NCBI GenBank assembly: GCA_036244855.1
Contig: BQKZ01000123.1
Location: 124,948 to 137,492 of the forward strand
Length of the DNA stretch: 12,545 nucleotides
From: Temnopleurus reevesii
Lineage: Eukaryota; Echinodermata; Echinoidea; Temnopleuroida; Temnopleuridae
Direction: 5' to 3'
Shown here: one piece after another, positions 8,641 through 12,545 of the stretch
Layout: each line of letters begins with the position of its first letter
How positions within the stretch are numbered: the first letter of the stretch is position 1
The notes under the pieces: model-generated
Told to the model about the DNA's origin: nothing
The model's input: only the letters and a program-made list of their open reading frames with translations
Database searches by the model: none
Translations under genes and position numbers: made by a program

Positions 8641-9219
8641 AGATTTTTTTCTGCTATTTACAATGCTTTCGTGTGGACACACTATGAAACCAGATATCTT
8701 CTCAGTCATACTTGTACTATTATAGATATACTGGGATGGCGTAGTTAAAAATGAATAACATGTTCTTTAATTTAACACCATCCGCGGGTTATCCATATCG
8801 GACACCACCAGTGATTAATGCAAATGCCAGAGTGTAAAATCAAAGAGAAAAAAATCGCGCAAATAAGTGTTAAAGGCTACGGTTTCGACTAGCATGACTA
8901 GACTCTACAAACTCGTGTCTAATAATCGGGTTAACTAATAGATGCAAACGTCATGCGTACTTTGTACACGATGATTCTTCTTGACAACCCTACAGCTTGC
9001 CCAAGGCCTGCCCGACATAGCAACAAGTAATGTGTGCAATCTGGATTCTTAGTATTGTAGTCCAATTGTTACTAATCAATTTTAACTTAGTTTGGGAGAT
9101 ACCGCGTGACTTAGGTTCGTTGGCAAGAAAACTGAATAAATTTGAATCTAAGAGTAAACATGCCTATAATCCAAATAAAGTCTGAGATAGACGACTATCC
9201 CGATGACAAGGAGCAATTT
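8641..9219. other. Region with no recognisable gene
   Basis: Only short frames are present. An ATGCAAAT octamer word occurs at 8818-8825 but stands alone. No RNA gene or repeat was recognised. Confidence 0.5.
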
Positions 9220-9252
9220 TCCCGCGTTAGCGCGGGATGGGGATCACGTGGT
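9220..9252. other. GC-rich hairpin next to a near-palindromic E-box
   Basis: TCCCGCG and CGCGGGA pair around a TTAG tetraloop (9220-9237). Immediately after comes GGATCACGTGGTCC (9241-9254), nearly palindromic around CACGTG. In an AT-rich setting this cluster of GC-rich symmetry is unusual. It may be a protein-binding site or part of an old repeat; no function can be assigned. Confidence 0.5.
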
Positions 9253-9349
9253 CCATAGGGGAAGCTGCGAAAGTGATGTATGGACGTGATAAGATTAAGG
9301 CCCAATATAGCTGCCGATCACGGGATGAAGAGGATGCGGAGTGCGATAA

Positions 9350-9595
9350 CCCTTGGTAGATGATGATGATCAACATTTGGGATGCAGTCCAAGAGGTTGT
9401 GTGATCAGGAGGAAGGGTGATCATCTTGTCTTTGGGGCCGACTCCATGCAGACCTCCTCATCCGGGTCAGAGTTAAAGCCCAAGTATAGTTTTGGTAAAA
9501 GCGAATATTTTTATCGCCAAATTTTGTCTTCAAATCTACTTAAAAAGAAACATGATATCATGAACATGTTGTACAAAAGATTGTACGAAAAATAA
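9350..9595 (+). other. Unrecognised 82-codon open frame
   Basis: The frame opens after TAA at 9347 and ends with TAA at 9593-9595. It has no ATG at its start: the first ATG is internal, at 9446. The peptide begins with an acidic run (VDDDD), contains CSPRGCVIRRKGDHLVFG and ends in a lysine-rich segment. Composition is more protein-like than most frames here, and TAG just before the GATGATGAT could be a splice acceptor, so an exon fragment is conceivable. I recognise no family. No partner exon, promoter or polyadenylation context was found, so it is left as a candidate only. Confidence 0.15.
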
Positions 9596-9599
9596 ACAA

Positions 9600-10080
9600 G
9601 TTTTGGAAAAGTTATAACCTAAAGTGTGGAAAATATTTTAGCGTCGTAGCCCCCGACGCGAATTCATTATTTTCTTTCTTGATAAAGGACAGCTTCTCAT
9701 GAACAGAATTGGATAAAAATTTCAGAATTTATTCTTTATGTATTCCTTTTTAGCATGCTTTAATAAAATCTTTTCTATATAATTTTCTATATGCCCGATA
9801 AGAAGCAAAATATTGTTATAACCAAGAGAGGGCGCTAAATACGATTTAACGGTCAAATTCAAATTTTCAAAAGAATTCGCTCGTAGAAAAATTTGCTATG
9901 ATCTTGAAATGTGTATAGAAACTATATGTCATGGTATATATCCCCAAAATTCACATTTCTTTAATCTTTACCAAAACTATACATGGGCTTTAAGGTCCGT
10001 TAAATTTTAGGTAGGGTATAGGGCACAAATTTGGAAATTTGGCGTATTTGGCGCAAAATTTGAGGAGATAACAGGTTTTA
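9600..10080. other. AT-rich region with no recognisable gene
   Basis: Nothing supportable is seen. The last part has a repeated TTTGGCG word (near 10038 and 10048) leading into the CTT-rich region and may be the edge of a dispersed repeat. Confidence 0.5.
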
Positions 10081-10330
10081 TTTTTCTTTTTCTTTCTTCT
10101 GCTTCTTCTTCCTCTCCTTCTTCGAGGAGCTGACAAGCAAAAAAAAAAAGGTCGTCAAATACAATTTTGCGTCTTCGGTGATTTTGGCACCCTTTTTTTT
10201 CAAATTGGCGCAGCCAAAGCCCCTCTCCTATGTTCCCCTCCTCAACTTTTTCTTCTTCTTCCTCTTTTTCTGCTCCTTCTTCTTCTCCTTCGCCATCTCC
10301 ATCACCGTCAATCTCCAGCATCTTCTTTGG
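10081..10330 (+). repeat. Interrupted CTT/TCC-rich pyrimidine region
   Basis: Two CTT/TTC-rich blocks (about 10081-10125 and 10238-10330) flank a mixed segment holding TTTTGCGTCTTCGGTGATTTTGGCACCC. On the minus strand the blocks read as Glu/Lys/Gly-rich low-complexity peptide (10007-10384), which I attribute to the trinucleotide repeat. The repeated arrangement of TTGGCGCA words before each CTT block hints at a duplicated or dispersed repeat unit. Confidence 0.7.
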
Positions 10331-10439
10331 AATTGCACAGGATGGTGAAGAGAAGAAGTCGAAAAAGTAGTCAAGAAGGCACAAATGTCAACAATTCCGC
10401 AATATACATGAGGCGCATTTTCACATAAATTCGAAGTTT

Positions 10440-11060
10440 TCATTACAAGTGAATGATTGCGAATGTGGCGATTGTTGTCATGCTTGCTCCCACTTAAGTT
10501 CAGCTGTTGCGTTATTCACATTACGCTTGACAACGGAGCGGCTCATCGACTGGAGAATTCGTCAGATTCCTGCGGTCTTGCTAACCCGTCCTTATTCCCT
10601 CCGTTGCTCTTAACTTCTGTTACGCTACTCGCTCGACGGAAGTATGCAAATTGAGTGTGATGTAAGGAATCGAGCTTTCACGCCGAAATCCAATGACCGC
10701 GATAAAGATTACGTGATTTGCATAATAGGCACGTGATACGCTTGGCCGCATCTGATTTGCTACGTTCCTGCATCTAAGACGGACGCAGGATCGAGCAAAA
10801 ACCGTTGTACAATTCTGCTCTTCGCCGCTGTTGTCACTGGCAACCAGCGAAGCCGACCTAGACAATGGTATTGATCAGCGATTTTGCCGTTCGTGGTGAC
10901 GATGCGTAACCTGGCTATTTACCTGATGCATAGTCCGGAAAGGTTTGCATATGTGGGAATAGTGATGATCACCCAGCAAGGACTTCGGGATGTTTAGAAA
11001 ATGAGGCGCCGTTTATCAGTGCATAATGAATAGGGCAAAAAGTCGATTCCATCACCCTGC
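10440..11060. promoter_or_regulatory. Less AT-rich block with opposed octamer motifs, CCAAT and E-box
   Basis: This roughly 600-base block is clearly less AT-rich than its surroundings and free of simple repeats. It contains ATGCAAAT at 10644-10651, the reverse form ATTTGCAT at 10716-10723, CCAAT at 10690-10694 and CACGTG at 10730-10735, all within 92 bases, plus a one-off octamer near 10944. Octamer words are POU-factor sites in animals, and octamer plus CCAAT also occurs in histone H2B promoters. No downstream coding start, TATA box or histone frame is seen, so a distal element is more likely than a promoter. Octamers also occur alone at 6488 and 8818, so chance is a real alternative. Confidence 0.25.
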
Positions 11061-11137
11061 CCATTGCATTGAAAACGTTGGGATTTTTTCTCTTCCATTT
11101 CCTCTTCATTCATTTATTTTTGTATTTCCTCTGTACT

Positions 11138-11145
11138 CTTCTCTT

Positions 11146-11179
<34 letters not shown>

Positions 11180-11182
11180 TCT

Positions 11183-11225
<43 letters not shown>

Positions 11226-11242
11226 TCTCCCCCCCCCTCCCC

Positions 11243-11306
<64 letters not shown>

Positions 11307-11328
11307 CCCCCCCCCTCTCTCTTTTTCG

Positions 11329-11369
<41 letters not shown>

Positions 11370-11390
11370 GTTTCTCTCTTTCTCGCTCTC
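11138..11390 (+). repeat. Polypyrimidine (CT)n/(C)n tract with a 26-base C run
   Basis: About 250 bases with almost no purines on the plus strand: CT dinucleotide runs alternate with C runs, the longest being 26 Cs at 11245-11270. The minus strand is GA/G-rich. Mirror-symmetric pyrimidine tracts can form intramolecular triplexes, and long C/G runs can form i-motif or G-quadruplex structures. The Ser/Leu/Pro and Arg/Glu/Gly frames crossing it are artefacts. The exact C count is prone to sequencing error. Confidence 0.95.
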
Positions 11391-11397
11391 ATAATAT

Positions 11398-11461
11398 CCA
11401 TCTCACACCCATTTTATTATTACCTGCACAGTGGTACATGATAAAGATGAAAATGTGCTAG
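11398..11461 (+). repeat. Degenerate direct repeat, copy A
   Basis: It starts just after the first pyrimidine tract. Words shared with copy B (11652-11740) are CCATCTCA, TTTATTA, ACA(C)(A/G)GTGGTA, ATAAA(G/C)ATGA and (A/G)AATGTGC. The offset is about 254 at the start and 280 at the end, so copy B carries an insertion. Together with the two CT tracts this looks like a duplicated unit of microsatellite plus flank. Confidence 0.6.
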
Positions 11462-11500
11462 TGAGACGAGGACAGCAAATAAGCTCATCCTTCCTCCACC

Positions 11501-11502
<2 letters not shown>

Positions 11503-11572
<70 letters not shown>

Positions 11573-11607
11573 ATCTATATATCTCTCTCTTTCTCTCTAT
11601 CTCTCAT
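11503..11607 (+). repeat. Compound (CT)n(AT)n microsatellite
   Basis: A (CT)n run (11503-11538) passes directly into an (AT)n run to 11570, then CTAT and CT units to 11607. The (AT)n part is self-complementary and can extrude as a cruciform. It is flanked on the left by copy A and on the right by copy B of the direct repeat. Confidence 0.95.
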
Positions 11608-11651
11608 AGAACCGGGGAGATTCATTCATTCATTCAAACACATGATAGGAC

Positions 11652-11740
11652 CCATCTCAAGCCTGTTTATTAGCACCTACACGGTGGTAATGCCTCTTTT
11701 ACGATGTAATGATGTGCAAGATAAACATGAGAATGTGCGA
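11652..11740 (+). repeat. Degenerate direct repeat, copy B
   Basis: Partner of copy A (11398-11461), in the same orientation and following the second CT/AT microsatellite. It contains about 26 extra bases before the ATAAACATGA word. It may be a duplicated genomic segment or the conserved end of a dispersed element with a pyrimidine-rich body. Confidence 0.6.
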
Positions 11741-12117
11741 TATAAACATCGCCGAGAGCTCCATGTTTAATGCGGGCCATGCTCGCGGGCGTGATAGAAC
11801 ACTTTCCCACTGCTGCTAATTTTGAACCTCCATGCTGTTTATGAGTATCTCTCGCTCACTCATTAGCAAAAATAGCTAACGCATGGCCCAACTCACCTGA
11901 AGTAAATGCGGAGGAATAAGACGGGGAGACGCTTGGCTGACGCTAGCATGTGCGTACGTCGAACCAAGCAACATAGTGAGAACTTCGTTTTTCCTCCTCC
12001 TTGAATATAATGAATTCGTTTTCCTTAAAACGAAAACGAATAACCGATAAGGAATGTTCTATTTTTAAAACGACAAATTCAATTTCGGCTTTGGAATTTC
12101 CTGTACCATATCAACCG
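11741..12117. other. Region with no recognisable gene
   Basis: Moderate GC content up to about 11990. GGGCCATG near 11774 and GCATGGCCC near 11881 are short inverted words. The segment near 12010-12050 is rich in AAACGAAAACGAAT-type words. No coding frame or RNA gene was identified. Confidence 0.45.
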
Positions 12118-12329
12118 TAAGCAGAATACACATAAGCTTTTGGACAAAGTAACAATTTCATTCAAGCCTTCATGATAGCTCCATAAGAATATAGATTCTC
12201 TGTATACTGTGCGACGCCTGTTTAACAATTCTACACAAAATAAGAGAGAAGGAAAATCATTTTATGTCTACAGGTCTATCTAGCTAATGTGAATATTTGA
12301 ATGAGGTTATCTACTTTGTCCAAGGCCCC
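12118..12329. mobile_element. Second copy of the TTGGACAAAGTA inverted-repeat element
   Basis: The left arm starts TAAGCAGAA and contains TTTTGGACAAAGTAAC and TTCATTCAAGCCTTCA (12138-12174). The right arm, read on the minus strand, has CTTGGACAAAGTAGATAAC and CATTCAAATATTC. These match the arms of the outer element at 3711-4297, but here the interior is short (total about 210 bases) and lacks the two inserted hairpins. It may be close to the uninterrupted layout of the family, though its arms have drifted. No coding capacity and no clear target duplication. Confidence 0.6.
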
Positions 12330-12545
12330 TTGGGTTATAGACCAACTGAAATTTATCGGCAGTGTGGACATCTTTTGATGAAAACCAGGGCTGTGTGGCG
12401 ATGGAGTTGCACTGATTGGCTGCAAATAATGTTTATGAACATGAGTAGGCGCTTTTTATCGTCTGGAGCCAAGAAAAATAATCAAGGACTGACGTTCCGT
12501 GTAATGATCTTCATGTTTTCGCACCATCCTCATTTCCTCCACCGC
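12330..12545. other. Terminal region with no recognisable gene
   Basis: No open frame or repeat recognised up to the window edge. GATTGGCTG near 12414 contains an inverted CCAAT word, which is weak evidence on its own. Confidence 0.4.

Noticed and set aside
9220..9237. Rho-independent terminator
   Set aside because: The hairpin has no following T run and the context is eukaryotic.
10007..10384. Minus-strand 125-codon frame with an acidic, lysine-rich middle
   Set aside because: The acidic run comes from CTT/TCC trinucleotide repeats; the ends carry no recognised motif.
11026..11461. Long overlapping frames rich in Ser/Leu/Pro (plus) and Arg/Glu/Gly (minus)
   Set aside because: They are direct translations of the CT/C microsatellite and have no other content.
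1..12545. tRNA, rRNA, CRISPR array or prokaryotic operon
   Set aside because: No cloverleaf, A/B box pair, regularly spaced short repeats or closely packed coding frames were found by eye.

Overview
The window looks like non-coding, repeat-rich eukaryotic DNA. It is AT-rich, long microsatellites are frequent, there are no closely packed long open frames, and several decayed DNA-transposon relics are visible. The style points to a marine invertebrate. The hairpin elements with ends like GTTGTGTTTCATAAAG and the CAGGGGCGGATCCAG transposon end resemble repeats I associate with echinoderm and other invertebrate genomes, and a sea urchin or relative is my best guess. That placement rests on recognition, not on a search. 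I found no complete protein-coding gene, tRNA, rRNA, CRISPR array or prokaryotic operon. Nearly all open frames are short or are artefacts of simple repeats.

Layout. Bases 1-120 are an (AAT)n-type microsatellite, followed by unremarkable AT-rich sequence. An imperfect inverted repeat with arms of about 100 bases lies at 1155-1480. From about 1990 to 3660 a degenerate motif (consensus ATCGATGTTWAATGA) recurs at intervals close to multiples of 200 bases, which suggests an old tandem array; TG-rich and CA/TA-rich microsatellites interrupt it. A hAT-like transposon end stops at 3551. Between 3711 and 4297 lies a nested structure: an outer inverted-repeat element whose interior holds two related hairpin elements (3836-4004 and 4015-4177). 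A third relative of the outer element is at 12118-12329.

Bases 4300-6880 are AT-rich and nearly featureless except for a C tract at 5341. A possible SINE/LINE 3' tail (6887-6926) is followed by the most striking structure in the window, a 100-base palindrome (6954-7053) with 50-base arms, no spacer and one mismatch. At 8246-8640 the minus strand holds what looks like a decayed cell-surface protein fragment: an immunoglobulin-like C-terminal part out of frame with a transmembrane segment. An unrecognised 82-codon frame is at 9350-9595.

Bases 10080-10330 are CTT-rich. Bases 10440-11060 are less AT-rich and hold two opposed octamer motifs, a CCAAT and an E-box. Bases 11138-11390 are a 250-base polypyrimidine tract with a run of 26 Cs. 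A second CT/AT microsatellite follows, and a degenerate direct repeat lies just after each of the two microsatellites. No genes act together here. The window is best read as intergenic or intronic DNA shaped by small non-autonomous transposons and simple-repeat expansion.
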